Origin: Rhodococcus opacus B4
GTDB lineage: Bacteria; Actinomycetota; Actinomycetes; Mycobacteriales; Mycobacteriaceae
Assembly: GCF_000010805.1 (NCBI RefSeq)
Contig: NC_012522.1
Span: forward strand, 3,906,001-3,970,000
Length of the DNA stretch: 64,000 bases
Direction: 5' to 3'
The first letter of the stretch is position 1. The number at the start of each line of letters is the position of its first letter. Below the pieces are notes generated by a model, which ran no database searches, was not told the DNA's origin, and worked only from the letters and a program-made list of their open reading frames with translations. Shown here piece after piece: positions 32,810 through 41,976 of this stretch. The translations under genes and the position numbers were made by a program.

Positions 32810-33820
32810 ATGAAACCCCTCGCGCGCTATGCGGCACTGAACGGGTACGTGGAACTGTGCCGGTCGCTCGGACTCGAGCCCGCACCGATGCTGCGCGCCG
32901 CAGGCCTCGACCCGTCCGGTCTGGGCCTGCAGGACCGCTGGATCCCGGCCGCGGCAATCGCGCGGCTGCTCGAGCAGTCGGCCGACGGGTCCGGATACGG
33001 GGACTTCGGGGTCCGGCTCGCCGAGCGCAGGCAGTTCTCCAACCTCGGACCGCTCAGCCTCGTCGTCCGCGAGGAACCCGACGTCCGCAGCGCCCTGCGC
33101 GTCCTCACCCGCTACGAGCACACCTACAACGAGGCGCTGCGGACCCGGATGTCGGAGCACGGCGGGCTGGTGACCCTGCGGGTCGAACTGGACGTGGGGG
33201 AGGCGACGGAGGTCCGGCAATCGGTGGAACTGGCGATCGGGGTGCTGCACCGGTTGTTGCGCGGCTTCCTCGGCGGCGGCTGGAAACCCCTCGCCGTCTG
33301 TTTCCCGCACCCGGCGCCGGAAGACACCGCGACACACCGGCGGCTGTTCGGGCCGGTGCTGAACTTCGACCACGAGTTCGCGGGCATCGTCCTCGAGGCC
33401 GGCGACCTGAACGCGCCGAACAAGATGTCCGATCCGCTGCTCCGCCCGTACACCCAGCAACTGCTCGAGTCGTGGGAGCCGTCGGACGACGTGACGATCG
33501 TGAGCCGGGTCCGTGAACTGATCGAACTGCTGCTGCCCACCGGACGCTGCTCCGTCGAGCAGGTGGCCCGCAGCCTGGGGGTCGACCGCAGGACGGTGCA
33601 CCGGCGTCTCGCCGAGAGCGGGGAGACGTTCTCCACCGTCCTCGACGGCACCCGCACCGAACTCGCCGAACGGATGGTCGCGAACCCGCGGCTGAACCTC
33701 ACCGAGATCGCGGACATGCTGGCGTTCTCGGCACCGAGCAACTTCTCACGGTGGTTCCGCGGCCGGTTCGGGGTCAGCCCCAGCGTCTGGCGCGCTCAGC
33801 AGGCGGAGCTCAGACCCTAG
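32810..33820 (+). CDS. AraC family regulator (arabinose-binding-like N domain, OruR type)
   Basis: A 336-residue regulator. The N domain (residues about 1-200) is of the 'arabinose-binding domain of AraC, type 2' kind found in OruR/ArgR-like regulators: YAALNGYVELCRSLGLEP, LGPLSLVVREEPDVRSALRV. The C-terminal AraC DNA-binding domain has SVEQVARSLGVDRRTVHRRL and IADMLAFSAPSNFSRWFRGR. GGAGG precedes the ATG at 32810 while the frame is open far upstream without support. It is divergent from the quinone-reductase-led operon and is its probable activator; the direct repeats between them are the candidate site. Its 3' end overlaps the convergent DUF7144 gene by 11 bases. Confidence 0.9.
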   Translation: MKPLARYAALNGYVELCRSLGLEPAPMLRAAGLDPSGLGLQDRWIPAAAIARLLEQSADGSGYGDFGVRLAERRQFSNLGPLSLVVREEPDVRSALRVLTRYEHTYNEALRTRMSEHGGLVTLRVELDVGEATEVRQSVELAIGVLHRLLRGFLGGGWKPLAVCFPHPAPEDTATHRRLFGPVLNFDHEFAGIVLEAGDLNAPNKMSDPLLRPYTQQLLESWEPSDDVTIVSRVRELIELLLPTGRCSVEQVARSLGVDRRTVHRRLAESGETFSTVLDGTRTELAERMVANPRLNLTEIADMLAFSAPSNFSRWFRGRFGVSPSVWRAQQAELRP

Positions 33821-34217
33821 CGGGATGCCACGCCGCCACCGCCAAGATCACGACCGCGTCGAGCGCGATGAGGGTGATCGCCCACATCGGGTAGTACGGC
33901 AGCCACAGGAAGTTGACGACGATCGACAGCCCGCAGATCACGAAGGTCGCGCCTCGTGCCCACGTCACCCCGGTGAGCAGGGCGACACCGGCCGAGGTGA
34001 CCAGCGCCCCGATCACGATGTGGGTCCACCCCCACGAGGTGACGTCGAATTCGTAGGTGTAATCCGCCTCGACGACGAGCACCTCGTCCTTGGACACGGC
34101 GGAGAGGCCCTGCAGGATCTCGAGCACCCCGACGGTGACGAGGAGAACCGCCGCGCCCAGTTGCGGTGAGGTGCGGGCCGGACACGCTGCGGGCGTCGGA
34201 TGTGCCGTCGATGTCAT
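33810..34217 (-). CDS. DUF7144 family membrane protein, copy 4
   Basis: A 135-residue four-helix protein with helix 1 GAAVLLVTVGVLEILQGLSA, signature KDEVLVVEADYTYEFDVTSW and VNFLWLPYYPMWAITLIALD. The N terminus is longer and more Pro/Thr-rich than in the other copies. The ATG at 34217 lies 11 bases after the glutamine amidotransferase stop, so the two genes form an operon with DUF7144 in second place here. It shares the FLWLPYYP motif with all copies. Function unknown. Confidence 0.85.
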   Translation of the reverse strand: MTSTAHPTPAACPARTSPQLGAAVLLVTVGVLEILQGLSAVSKDEVLVVEADYTYEFDVTSWGWTHIVIGALVTSAGVALLTGVTWARGATFVICGLSIVVNFLWLPYYPMWAITLIALDAVVILAVAAWHPARV

Positions 34218-34228
34218 CGGGTCCTCCG

Positions 34229-35068
34229 TCAATGGGAAGAATTTCGACTGGGATGAAACGGCCGGATCTCGTCCTCGCCGGGGCGGATGACGCCGGCATG
34301 GGACTCGGGCACCTCCTGCCACGCGCCTTCGAGGTCGCGTAGTGGTTCGGACACCACGAACCGGGTCTCGTCGCCCAGTGCGTGCAGCACCTCCACCTCG
34401 GGGTGGAGTGCGCGCACCTTGTCCATCGCGGTGGAGAAGAACAGCGACCGCGTCTGCTGTTCGGTCGAGTACCGGAACACCCAGACGGAGACGCCGTCGG
34501 TGGTGGCGATCGTGGCCTGCACCGGATTCTCGACCCCGTGCCGGGCGCCGACGTCCTCGACCAACCCGACCGCGCGGGCTACGGCGGTGAACGGGTCTTC
34601 GGTGAGGCCGAACGTCAGCGCGAGGAAGAACAGTGTCTCGGAGTCGGTGGAACCTTCGATCTGCGGGTAGAGGCTTGGCTCGACTGCGAGAGCCAGATCG
34701 CGCTTCATCTCGGAGAATCCGCGCAGCGCGCCGTTGTGCATCCACAGCCAGTCGCCGTGCCGGAACGGGTGACAATTGCTGCGCTGCACGGGAGTTCCCG
34801 TCGATGCGCGCACGTGCGCGAAGAACAGCGGCGTTCGGATCTGCCGGGAGATCTCCTGGAGGTTGCGTTCGTTCCACGCGGGTTCGATGCACTTGAACAC
34901 GGCCGGGGTGGGGCCGTCGCCGTACCAGCCGATGCCGAACCCGTCACCGTTCGTGGTGGTCGCACCCATGCGGGAGTGCAGGCTCTGGTCGATCAGGGAA
35001 TGGACAGGGCGGAAGAGCAGGTCCTCGACGAGGATCGGATCGCCAGAGTATGCCATCCACCTGCACAC
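34229..35068 (-). CDS. class II glutamine amidotransferase (YafJ/EgtC-like)
   Basis: A 279-residue Ntn-type amidohydrolase. The start is a GTG at 35068 giving M-C-R-W; Cys2 must be the catalytic N-terminal nucleophile, so this start is right although GAAGAGG is unusually close to it. Family landmarks are GATTTNGDGFGIGWYG, FFAHVRASTGTPVQRSNCHP with RHGDWLWMHNGALRGF, and TDSETLFFLAL. Such proteins hydrolyse glutamine-like amides; EgtC acts in ergothioneine synthesis, but no egt gene is nearby. It is co-transcribed with DUF7144 copy 4. Confidence 0.9.
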   Translation of the reverse strand: MCRWMAYSGDPILVEDLLFRPVHSLIDQSLHSRMGATTTNGDGFGIGWYGDGPTPAVFKCIEPAWNERNLQEISRQIRTPLFFAHVRASTGTPVQRSNCHPFRHGDWLWMHNGALRGFSEMKRDLALAVEPSLYPQIEGSTDSETLFFLALTFGLTEDPFTAVARAVGLVEDVGARHGVENPVQATIATTDGVSVWVFRYSTEQQTRSLFFSTAMDKVRALHPEVEVLHALGDETRFVVSEPLRDLEGAWQEVPESHAGVIRPGEDEIRPFHPSRNSSH

Positions 35069-35080
35069 CTCTTCATTGAA

Positions 35081-35110
35081 GCAGGTCGAGGCTGATTATG
35101 TAATGCGCTC
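35081..35110 (-). pseudogene. relic of an acetyltransferase C terminus
   Basis: The minus strand encodes AQGAHYIISLDLLQ before a stop, closely like the last residues (DDGAHYISRLDLL) of the GNAT gene that ends at 35992. The DNA is also similar (gcaggtcgag followed by a ctgat-tatgta core). Nothing upstream of it on this strand is recognisable as GNAT, so this is a short leftover of a duplicated 3' end. The rest of 35111-35351 shows no gene. Confidence 0.35.
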
Positions 35111-35351
35111 CCTGGGCAACGGAACGGCAGCGGCGGCATTCCCGGGGTTCCGGTCGACGGTTCTGCATCTCGACAAAGACTTCGACCTGATCGCGGCGAT
35201 AACCGGCCAACCACTCGAACGACTGGTCACCTAGCGCGTCGGACAACGCCCGGCCCGGACCCACCACGAGTGGACGCGCACTCGAGCCGTCCTCGCCTGC
35301 AAGTCGACGGAGCGCCGGCTGCTCCCGGACCGAAGTGTGCCTCTGATGAGT

Positions 35352-35636
35352 TCAGTTCAGACGCTCGGTGAGGTGGACTTCGACGTCGTCACCGTCGTTC
35401 TTGCCGATCGCCTTTCGGATGGCAGCAGCTACCGGCAGCTTGTGGGTGCCGTCGCCCAGGGCCATGAACGCTCCGGTGAACGGGTGCGCGTCGACGGTCC
35501 CGGCAACCTTGACCAGACCACGGGTACCGAATATCCGGGCTGAGTCGGGTAGCTGCACACACGTCCAAGTGTCTCCGGGACGGACCTTGCCCAGCCGAGC
35601 TGTGAAGGTGATGTCCAGGGGTCGGGGATCTGCCAT
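35352..35636 (-). CDS. DUF1905 domain-containing protein
   Basis: A 94-residue beta-rich protein: [40 protein letters not shown] and [20 protein letters not shown], ending [14 protein letters not shown]. This is the small DUF1905 fold, found alone or fused to YdeI/bacteriocin-protection domains. It is cytoplasmic with no catalytic residues evident. The ATG at 35636 is preceded by AAGGAGCAAG. Its isolated setting gives no clue to function. Confidence 0.85.
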   Translation of the reverse strand: MADPRPLDITFTARLGKVRPGDTWTCVQLPDSARIFGTRGLVKVAGTVDAHPFTGAFMALGDGTHKLPVAAAIRKAIGKNDGDDVEVHLTERLN

Positions 35637-35991
35637 GTTCTTGCTCCTTCGCGCTGGTGGCCGGGGGCTGTCGTGCTCAGTGAAGCTAGCTCTGTCGGTC
35701 TCCTCCGGACCGGTATTGTCGAGCATCGAAGGCGCCCAAGCGGATTGCGACCGGGATTCCCCGCCGGGCGGTGGGAGCGCCGAGGCGACCCGGGGCCACG
35801 ACCTCGACCAGTCGTGCACCCGGCCACACCTCCACGTCGGTGCGGAGTGCACTCAGCACCCTCGTCGTCATCGTCATACCCAATCAGACCTCGCCGCCCC
35901 CGGAAACTCATCGCTCGGGCCGAGTGAGCCGGTCGTCAAGAATCTCGTCGACGGGCGGTGGCTCGTGTGGAATCCGGGATCGGAGGCAGAC
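35637..35991. other. intergenic region with no supported gene
   Basis: A short minus-strand frame at 35686-35883 begins [19 protein letters not shown] and reads acceptably for about 30 residues, then loses character. It may be the N-terminal stub of a lost gene. No regulatory element was recognised. Confidence 0.35.
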
Positions 35992-36543
35992 CTAGAGCAG
36001 GTCGAGTCGGCTGATGTAGTGGGCTCCGTCGTCGACCGGATTGTCGGGCGGGAGGTAGCCCTCGCCGACGCGTCGGAAGCCGGCCTTCTCGAGCGCCCGC
36101 CACGACGCCCGGTTGGGGACGACGACGGGGACGACGATCGCGGTGGCGTCGGGGAGGTCGGTGCGGCATTTGTCGACGAACGCCCGGATCATCGCGGTGC
36201 CCAGCCCCCGGCCGGTGTGCTGCGGTTCGCCGACGTAGTAGTCGATGGAGATGCTGCCCGGTGGGATCTCGACGAGGGCCGTGAGGAGCGCGAGGTCTTC
36301 GGGATAGTCGGCGATCCGGTACCGCTGGATGAAGCCGAACGGCCGGCCGCCGCGCAGGACGAGGAAGTCCTCGCAGGGTTCGGTGCCGTCGATGCTGCCG
36401 CCGAAGTCGCGTTCGATGTCCGCGTCCGCGGTGTCGTGGTTCCAGAACCGCGCGACGTGTGGTTCGCGGAGCCATCGCTGCAGCTGAGGGAAGAATTCGC
36501 GGGTAGTGTGGACGAACTCGAAGGTGACTGCGTCGGCGCTCAC
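35992..36543 (-). CDS. GNAT family N-acetyltransferase (AAC(6')/RimJ-like)
   Basis: A 183-residue acetyltransferase. Features are the AAC(6')-type N terminus LQRWLREPHVARFWNHDTAD, FGFIQRYRIADYPED, and the acetyl-CoA-binding motif HTGRGLGTAMIRAFVDKCRT with ASWRALEKAGFRRVGEGYLP after it. Proteins of this shape acetylate aminoglycosides, siderophore precursors (IucB-like) or other amines; the substrate here is unknown. It is divergent from the glucarate operon across 186 bases. A short relic resembling its 3' end lies at 35081-35110. Confidence 0.88.
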   Translation of the reverse strand: MSADAVTFEFVHTTREFFPQLQRWLREPHVARFWNHDTADADIERDFGGSIDGTEPCEDFLVLRGGRPFGFIQRYRIADYPEDLALLTALVEIPPGSISIDYYVGEPQHTGRGLGTAMIRAFVDKCRTDLPDATAIVVPVVVPNRASWRALEKAGFRRVGEGYLPPDNPVDDGAHYISRLDLL

Positions 36544-36571
36544 GGTAGGGAAACTAGCACCACCCGAGTCG

Positions 36572-36586
36572 ATACAACTTCGGTAT
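36572..36586. promoter_or_regulatory. LysR-type box ahead of the glucarate operon
   Basis: The sequence atacaacttcggtat is a perfect ATAC-N7-GTAT palindrome, the classic T-N11-A recognition box of LysR-type regulators. It is centred about 64 bases upstream of the start point predicted from the promoter below. A LysR gene follows the operon at 42059 and is the likely binder. Confidence 0.6.
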
Positions 36587-36606
36587 CGGTAACAAGAATT
36601 TTTGAC

Positions 36607-36636
36607 TTGGACATGTATCGAACCGCCCTCTAGCGT
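36607..36636 (+). promoter_or_regulatory. candidate promoter of the glucarate operon
   Basis: A -35-like ttggac (36607-36612) and a -10-like tagcgt (36631-36636) are separated by 18 bases. The match is modest, as expected for an activator-dependent promoter next to the LysR box. The predicted leader is about 85 bases before the transporter ATG. Confidence 0.35.
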
Positions 36637-36729
36637 GATTCCTATGACTCAGGTCACGCTTCCGGATCGGGGCGTGATCGGAGTCCACCAACTTCGTCAC
36701 CCACCCGAATCCAGAGAGAGGAGTCACCG

Positions 36730-38091
36730 ATGACCCTCCCCCTCGCCGTCTCGCCGGCAGTCGACAGCGCGGTCGCCAAGATCTTCCGCCGTGTCGTGCC
36801 GCTGTTCATCGTGATGTTGATCTGTAACCAGCTCAATCGATCGAATATCGGCTACGCCCAGACCCACCTCGAAGCGGATGTGGGCATCGGCGCCGCGGCG
36901 TACGGGTTCGGAGCGGGTGTCTTCTTCATCGCCTACGCGATCTTCGAACTGCCGTCGAACGTGCTCATGGAGAAGTTCGGCGCCAAGGTGTGGCTCACCC
37001 GCATCATGATCTCGTGGGGCCTGGTGTCCGCGGCCATGGCGTTCGTCAACGGCCCGGAAATGTTCTACGTCCTGCGGTTCCTCCTCGGCGTCGCGGAGGC
37101 CGGCTTCTTCCCGGCCATCATCTTCTACTTCACCCGCTGGCTGCCGAACAACCACCGCAGCCGCGCCACCGCGCTGTTCATCGCCGGTTCCTCGATCGCG
37201 GCCGCCATCTCGGGACCGCTGTCCGGACCGCTGCTGTCCCTCGACGGACTCGGCGGGCACCACGGCTGGCAGTGGATGTTCGCCCTCGAGGGCCTGCTGT
37301 CGGTGGTCGTCGGGTGCATCGCCTACCGCCTGCTCGACTCGAAGATCGACGACGCCAAGTGGCTCACCGGCGACGAGAAGCACGACCTGCAGGCCGTCAT
37401 CGCCGAGGAGGACGTGCTCCGCAGCGACGCCTCGGCCAAGCGCGGCGAGTCGGGCTCGCGCTGGAAGCTGCTCCTGCAGCCGCGCATCCTGGTGTGCTGC
37501 GGCATCTTCTTCGCGATCACCATGGCGATCTACGCCAACACGTTCTGGCTGCCGTCGATCATCCGCCGCATCCCGGGCACCACCGACGTCACCGTCGGCC
37601 TGCTGTCCTCGCTGCCGTGGATCTGCGCGATCTTCGCGATGTACTTCTCCAACCGCTCCGCCGACCGCACCGGACGGCACAAGCCGTACCTGGTCGCCGC
37701 GCTGCTCATCGGCGGCATCGGCACGATGGCCGCCGCGTTCGTCACGCCCTGGCTGGCGCTCCCGCTGCTGTGCCTGGCGACGATGGGTTTCAAGAGCGCG
37801 AGCCCGCTGTTCTGGTCCATTCCGCAGCGCACGCTGCACCCGCTGGTGCTGGCACCGGCGATCGCGATCATCAACTCGCTCGGCAACCTGGGTGGTTTCG
37901 TGGCGCCGTTCGGCTTCGGTGTCATCAAGGAGCAGACCGGCACGGTGACGATGGGCCTGATCGTGCTGTCGCTCTTCGCCCTGGCCGCTGCCGCGGCGGT
38001 GACGTACTTCCGGCGGGACAAGGAAGACATCGACGAAGCCGGGGACGTCGCCGAGGCGGCATCCGACGACACCAGCCTGGCAGCCAAATGA
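36730..38091 (+). CDS. MFS transporter, ACS family (glucarate/galactarate type)
   Basis: A 453-residue, 12-helix transporter of the anion:cation symporter branch. The family start QLNRSNIGYAQTHLEADVGI, the FFIAYAIFELPSNVLMEKFG motif and LRFLLGVAEAGFFPAIIFYF are clear. ACS members carry hexarates, phthalates, pantothenate or similar acids. As first gene of a glucarate catabolic operon its substrate is most likely D-glucarate or galactarate. GAGAGGAG precedes the ATG. The aldehyde dehydrogenase gene follows after 48 bases. Confidence 0.9.
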   Translation: MTLPLAVSPAVDSAVAKIFRRVVPLFIVMLICNQLNRSNIGYAQTHLEADVGIGAAAYGFGAGVFFIAYAIFELPSNVLMEKFGAKVWLTRIMISWGLVSAAMAFVNGPEMFYVLRFLLGVAEAGFFPAIIFYFTRWLPNNHRSRATALFIAGSSIAAAISGPLSGPLLSLDGLGGHHGWQWMFALEGLLSVVVGCIAYRLLDSKIDDAKWLTGDEKHDLQAVIAEEDVLRSDASAKRGESGSRWKLLLQPRILVCCGIFFAITMAIYANTFWLPSIIRRIPGTTDVTVGLLSSLPWICAIFAMYFSNRSADRTGRHKPYLVAALLIGGIGTMAAAFVTPWLALPLLCLATMGFKSASPLFWSIPQRTLHPLVLAPAIAIINSLGNLGGFVAPFGFGVIKEQTGTVTMGLIVLSLFALAAAAAVTYFRRDKEDIDEAGDVAEAASDDTSLAAK

Positions 38092-38139
38092 CCGTCACCG
38101 GACCATACGAAACGCAGACGAGAATTCGAGGATCGCATC

Positions 38140-39735
38140 ATGACAGCAACGGTGAACCGGACCGACGTGACCGGACAGATGATCATCGCCGGCACGCCCG
38201 TCCAGGGTTCCGGCACGACCATCCACGGCATCGACCCCGCCACCGGCAACCAGCTCGAGCCCGGCTTCGCGCACGGTGACGACCGCGACGTCGACGCCGC
38301 CTGCGCCGCCGCCGCCGAGGCCTTCGCGCCGTACCGGGCCACGACGTCCGAGGATCGCGCCCGCTTCCTCGAGACGATCGCCGACAACATCGAGGCGCTC
38401 GGCGAGACGCTGATCGCCCGGGTGTGCGCCGAGTCCGGACTGCCCCAGGGCCGCGTCACCGGCGAGGTCGGCCGCACCTCCGGGCAGCTGCGGTTGTTCG
38501 CCGGCGTCCTGCGCGACGGCGGCTGGAACGGTGCCCGCATCGATCCCGCGCTGCCCGACCGCACGCCGCTGCCCCGTGCCGACATCCGTCAGCGAAAGGT
38601 CCCGCTCGGACCCGTCGCGGTGTTCGGTGCCAGCAACTTCCCGCTCGCGTTCTCCGTCGCCGGCGGCGACACCGCCTCCGCGCTGGCGGCGGGCTGCCCC
38701 GTCGTCGTCAAGGCCCACGACGCGCACCCCGGCACGTCCGAACTCGTCGGCCGCGCGATCGCCGACGCCGTCGCGAGCACCGGCATGCCTGCGGGCACGT
38801 TCTCGCTGCTGTTCGGCTCGGGCCGCGGGCTCGGCACGGCGCTGGTCACGGATCCGCGCATCAAGGCCGTCGGCTTCACCGGATCCCGTTCCGGTGGAAC
38901 CGCTCTGGTCGCTGCCGCGGCGGGACGCCCGGAGCCGATCCCGGTGTACGCCGAGATGAGTTCGATCAACCCGGTGTTCCTTCTCGAGAACGCGCTCGCC
39001 ACCCGCGGCGCCGAACTCGGCCGTGCGTTCGTCGGGTCCCTGACCCTCGGATCGGGACAGTTCTGCACCAACCCCGGTCTCGTCATCGCCGTCGACGGTC
39101 CCGGACTCACCTCGTTCGTCGAGTCCGCGCGCGCCGCCGTCGCCGAGAGCACCCCGACCCCGATGCTCACCCCGAACATCGCTAGCTGCTACGCCGACGG
39201 CGTCACCGCGCTCAGCGGTGCCGCGACCGTGGAGGCCCGCGGTACCGAATCCGACGCACCGAATACCGGCCGGGCCGCGCTGTTCAGCGCCGAGGCCGAC
39301 ACATTCCTGGGCTCGGAGGTGTTGCAGCAGGAGGTGTTCGGCTCGTCCAGCCTGATCGTCCGCTGCCGCGATGCCGAGCAGGTGCGTGCCGTCGCGGCGA
39401 AGCTGGAAGGCCAGCTGACCGCGACCGTCCACGTCGACGACGCCGATCTCGACGAGGCAGGCCGCCTGCTGCCCGTCCTCGAACTCAAGGCCGGGCGAAT
39501 CCTGTTCAACGGCTGGCCCACCGGGGTCGAGGTCGGTCACGCGATGGTGCACGGCGGTCCGCACCCCGCGACGTCCGACTCGCGCACCACGTCCGTGGGT
39601 TCGCTGGCGATCGAAAGATTCCTGCGACCCGTTGCGTACCAGGATGTTCCGAGCTCGCTGCTCCCCGCCGCCATCGCCGACGGCAACCCCGACCAGTTGT
39701 GGCGTCGCATCGACGGCCGACTCACCCAAGCCTGA
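38140..39735 (+). CDS. 2,5-dioxopentanoate (alpha-ketoglutaric semialdehyde) dehydrogenase
   Basis: A 531-residue aldehyde dehydrogenase that oxidises 2-oxoglutarate semialdehyde to 2-oxoglutarate with NAD(P)+. Landmarks are [40 protein letters not shown], the catalytic-Glu segment [13 protein letters not shown] and the catalytic Cys in [24 protein letters not shown] and the C terminus fit the KGSADH-III type seen in hexarate operons. It is the last step of the D-glucarate to 2-oxoglutarate route, whose other enzymes follow directly. Confidence 0.92.
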   Translation: MTATVNRTDVTGQMIIAGTPVQGSGTTIHGIDPATGNQLEPGFAHGDDRDVDAACAAAAEAFAPYRATTSEDRARFLETIADNIEALGETLIARVCAESGLPQGRVTGEVGRTSGQLRLFAGVLRDGGWNGARIDPALPDRTPLPRADIRQRKVPLGPVAVFGASNFPLAFSVAGGDTASALAAGCPVVVKAHDAHPGTSELVGRAIADAVASTGMPAGTFSLLFGSGRGLGTALVTDPRIKAVGFTGSRSGGTALVAAAAGRPEPIPVYAEMSSINPVFLLENALATRGAELGRAFVGSLTLGSGQFCTNPGLVIAVDGPGLTSFVESARAAVAESTPTPMLTPNIASCYADGVTALSGAATVEARGTESDAPNTGRAALFSAEADTFLGSEVLQQEVFGSSSLIVRCRDAEQVRAVAAKLEGQLTATVHVDDADLDEAGRLLPVLELKAGRILFNGWPTGVEVGHAMVHGGPHPATSDSRTTSVGSLAIERFLRPVAYQDVPSSLLPAAIADGNPDQLWRRIDGRLTQA

Positions 39736-39760
39736 TTTTTCCCTCGTGAAGGAGTTCCCC

Positions 39761-40696
39761 ATGCTCGACGGCGTCCTGTTCTTCCCCGTCACCCCGTTCA
39801 CAGCATCCGGCGACGTCGACTACGACCGGCTCGCCGAGCACGTCGCCAAGGGTGTCGACGCCGGCCCCGGAGGCGTCTTCATCGCCTGCGGCACCGGCGA
39901 ATTCCATGCCCTCGGGCTGGAGGAGTTCGGCAAGATCGTCGCGAAGGCCACGGAGGTCGTCGCCGGCCGGGTCCCCGTCTTCGCCGGAGCCGGCGGTTCC
40001 GTGCAGCAGGCGAAGGAGTTCGCCGCCAGCGCGAAGGCCAACGGCGCCGACGGCATCCTGCTGCTCCCGCCGTACCTGGTGACGATGCCGCAGGCCGGAC
40101 TGGTGGAGTACACCCGCGCGGTCGCCGAGACCACCGACCTGCCGCTCGTCGTCTACAACCGCGGCAACGCCCGCTTCGACGAAGCGGCAGCCGTGGAGGT
40201 TGCACAGTTCCCGACCGTCGTCGGTTTCAAGGACGGCACCGGCGATCTCGACAAGGTGGGCCGCATCGTCCGTGCGGTGAAGGACGCGCTCGCCCCGTCC
40301 GGCAAGCAGTTCCTGTTCTTCAACGGCATGCCCACCGCCGAGGTCACGCAGCAGGCGTACCGCGCGATCGGTGTCACGCTGTACTCGTCCGCCACGTTCG
40401 CCTTCGCGCCGGAACTCGCGCTCGGGTTCTACGAGGCACTCGAATCCGGCAACCAGGAACTCGTCGACGCGCTGCTCCGCGACTTCTTCCACCCCCTGGT
40501 GCGCCTGCGCGACCAGGTGCCGGGATACGCGGTGTCGCTGATCAAGTCGGGTGTCGCGATGGAGGGCATCGACGCCGGTCCCGTGCGGCCGCCGCTCGTC
40601 CCGACGAGCGACGTGCACCTGCGTGAGCTCGGCCGGATCACCGCAGCCGGTCGCGCGGTTCTCGCCGACGCCCTCGCCGTGCAGGCGGCGGTCTGA
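39761..40696 (+). CDS. kdgD: 5-dehydro-4-deoxyglucarate dehydratase
   Basis: A 311-residue lyase of the DHDPS/NAL aldolase superfamily. It dehydrates and decarboxylates 5-keto-4-deoxyglucarate to 2-oxoglutarate semialdehyde and CO2. The Schiff-base lysine is in TVVGFKDGTGDL (about residue 157) and the active-site Tyr in LPLVVYNRGNARF. GVFIACGTGEFHAL replaces the GTTGE loop of classical DHDPS, as usual in KdgD. I took the ATG at 39761 after GAAGGAG; the frame is open further up in the preceding gene. The stop overlaps the next start by one base. Confidence 0.93.
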   Translation: MLDGVLFFPVTPFTASGDVDYDRLAEHVAKGVDAGPGGVFIACGTGEFHALGLEEFGKIVAKATEVVAGRVPVFAGAGGSVQQAKEFAASAKANGADGILLLPPYLVTMPQAGLVEYTRAVAETTDLPLVVYNRGNARFDEAAAVEVAQFPTVVGFKDGTGDLDKVGRIVRAVKDALAPSGKQFLFFNGMPTAEVTQQAYRAIGVTLYSSATFAFAPELALGFYEALESGNQELVDALLRDFFHPLVRLRDQVPGYAVSLIKSGVAMEGIDAGPVRPPLVPTSDVHLRELGRITAAGRAVLADALAVQAAV

Positions 40697-41967
40697 TGAC
40701 TGCCGCACCGATCCGGATCACCGGCGCGCGGATCACGCCCGTCGCGTTCGTCGATCCGCCGCTCCTCAACACCGTCGGCGTGCACCAGCCCTACGCACTG
40801 CGCGCGATCATCCAGCTCGACACGGACGGCGGTCTCGTCGGACTCGGTGAAACCTACGCCGACACGGCACACCTGCTCCGGCTGGAGGCGGCCGCCGAGG
40901 CGATCGTCGGGCTGGACGTGTTCGCGCTCAACGCCATCCGCGCGGCGATCGACGCGAAGATCGCCACGCTGACCGTCACCGGTGGTGACGGTGTCGCCGG
41001 CATGATCACCACGGCCAGCACCACCGACCGCGTGTTCTCCCCGTTCGAGGTGGCGTGCCTCGACGTGCAGGGCAAGGCGCTCGGCCGGCCGGTGTCGGAT
41101 CTTCTCGGCGGCAAGGTGCGCGACGCCGTTCCGTTCAGCGCCTACCTGTTCTACAAGTGGGCCGGACACCCCGGCGCCGAGCCCGACGAGTGGGGCGAGG
41201 CCGTCGACCCCGACGGTCTGGTCCGCCAGGCGCAGAAGATGATCGGGGAGTACGGGTTCGAGGCCATCAAGGTCAAGGGCGGCGTGTTCTCGCCGGACGA
41301 GGAGATCGCCGGCATCAAGGCGCTGCGGGCCGCGTTCCCCGACCTGCCGCTGCGCCTCGACCCCAACGCCGCGTGGACCGTCGACACGTCGATCAGGGTG
41401 GCGTCGGAACTCGACGGCATCGTCGAATACCTCGAGGACCCGACACCCGGCCTCGACGGCATGGCCGAGGTGGCGCGTGAGGCGAAGATGCCGCTGGCCA
41501 CGAACATGTGCGTCGTCGCGTTCGATCAGCTCAAGCCTGCGGTGCTGAAGGATTCGGTGCAGGTCGTGCTGTCGGATCACCACTACTGGGGTGGCCTGCA
41601 GCGGTCGCGGCTGCTCGCCGGAATCTGCGACAACTTCGGCCTGGGCCTGTCGATGCACTCCAACTCGCATCTCGGCATCAGCCTGGCCGCGATGGTGCAC
41701 CTTGCCGGCGCCACCCCGAACCTCACGTACGCGTGTGACACGCACTGGCCGTGGAAGACCGAGGACGTCGTGAAGTCCGGCGTGCTGAAGTTCGTCGACG
41801 GCGCGGTCGCGGTGCCGACCACGCCGGGGCTCGGTGTCGAGATCGACGAGGACGCCCTCGCCGCCCTGCACCAGCAGTACCTCGACTGCGGGGTGCGCGA
41901 CCGCGACGACACGGGGTACATGAAGTCGGTGGATCCCACGTTCGAGAACACCTGCCCTCGCTGGTAG
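40696..41967 (+). CDS. gudD: glucarate dehydratase
   Basis: A 423-residue enolase-superfamily enzyme that dehydrates D-glucarate to 5-keto-4-deoxyglucarate. The N-terminal capping domain (VGVHQPYALRAIIQLDTDGG) leads to a barrel with the KxK motif AIKVKGGVFS, metal ligands in LRLDPNAAWTVDT and YLEDPTPGLDGM, and the catalytic His region LGLSMHSNSHLGISLAAM. It overlaps kdgD as TGATG, so the two are translationally coupled. Together the operon holds all steps from glucarate uptake to 2-oxoglutarate. A strong hairpin terminator follows ten bases after the stop. Confidence 0.93.
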   Translation: MTAAPIRITGARITPVAFVDPPLLNTVGVHQPYALRAIIQLDTDGGLVGLGETYADTAHLLRLEAAAEAIVGLDVFALNAIRAAIDAKIATLTVTGGDGVAGMITTASTTDRVFSPFEVACLDVQGKALGRPVSDLLGGKVRDAVPFSAYLFYKWAGHPGAEPDEWGEAVDPDGLVRQAQKMIGEYGFEAIKVKGGVFSPDEEIAGIKALRAAFPDLPLRLDPNAAWTVDTSIRVASELDGIVEYLEDPTPGLDGMAEVAREAKMPLATNMCVVAFDQLKPAVLKDSVQVVLSDHHYWGGLQRSRLLAGICDNFGLGLSMHSNSHLGISLAAMVHLAGATPNLTYACDTHWPWKTEDVVKSGVLKFVDGAVAVPTTPGLGVEIDEDALAALHQQYLDCGVRDRDDTGYMKSVDPTFENTCPRW

Positions 41968-41976
41968 CCGTGGAAC

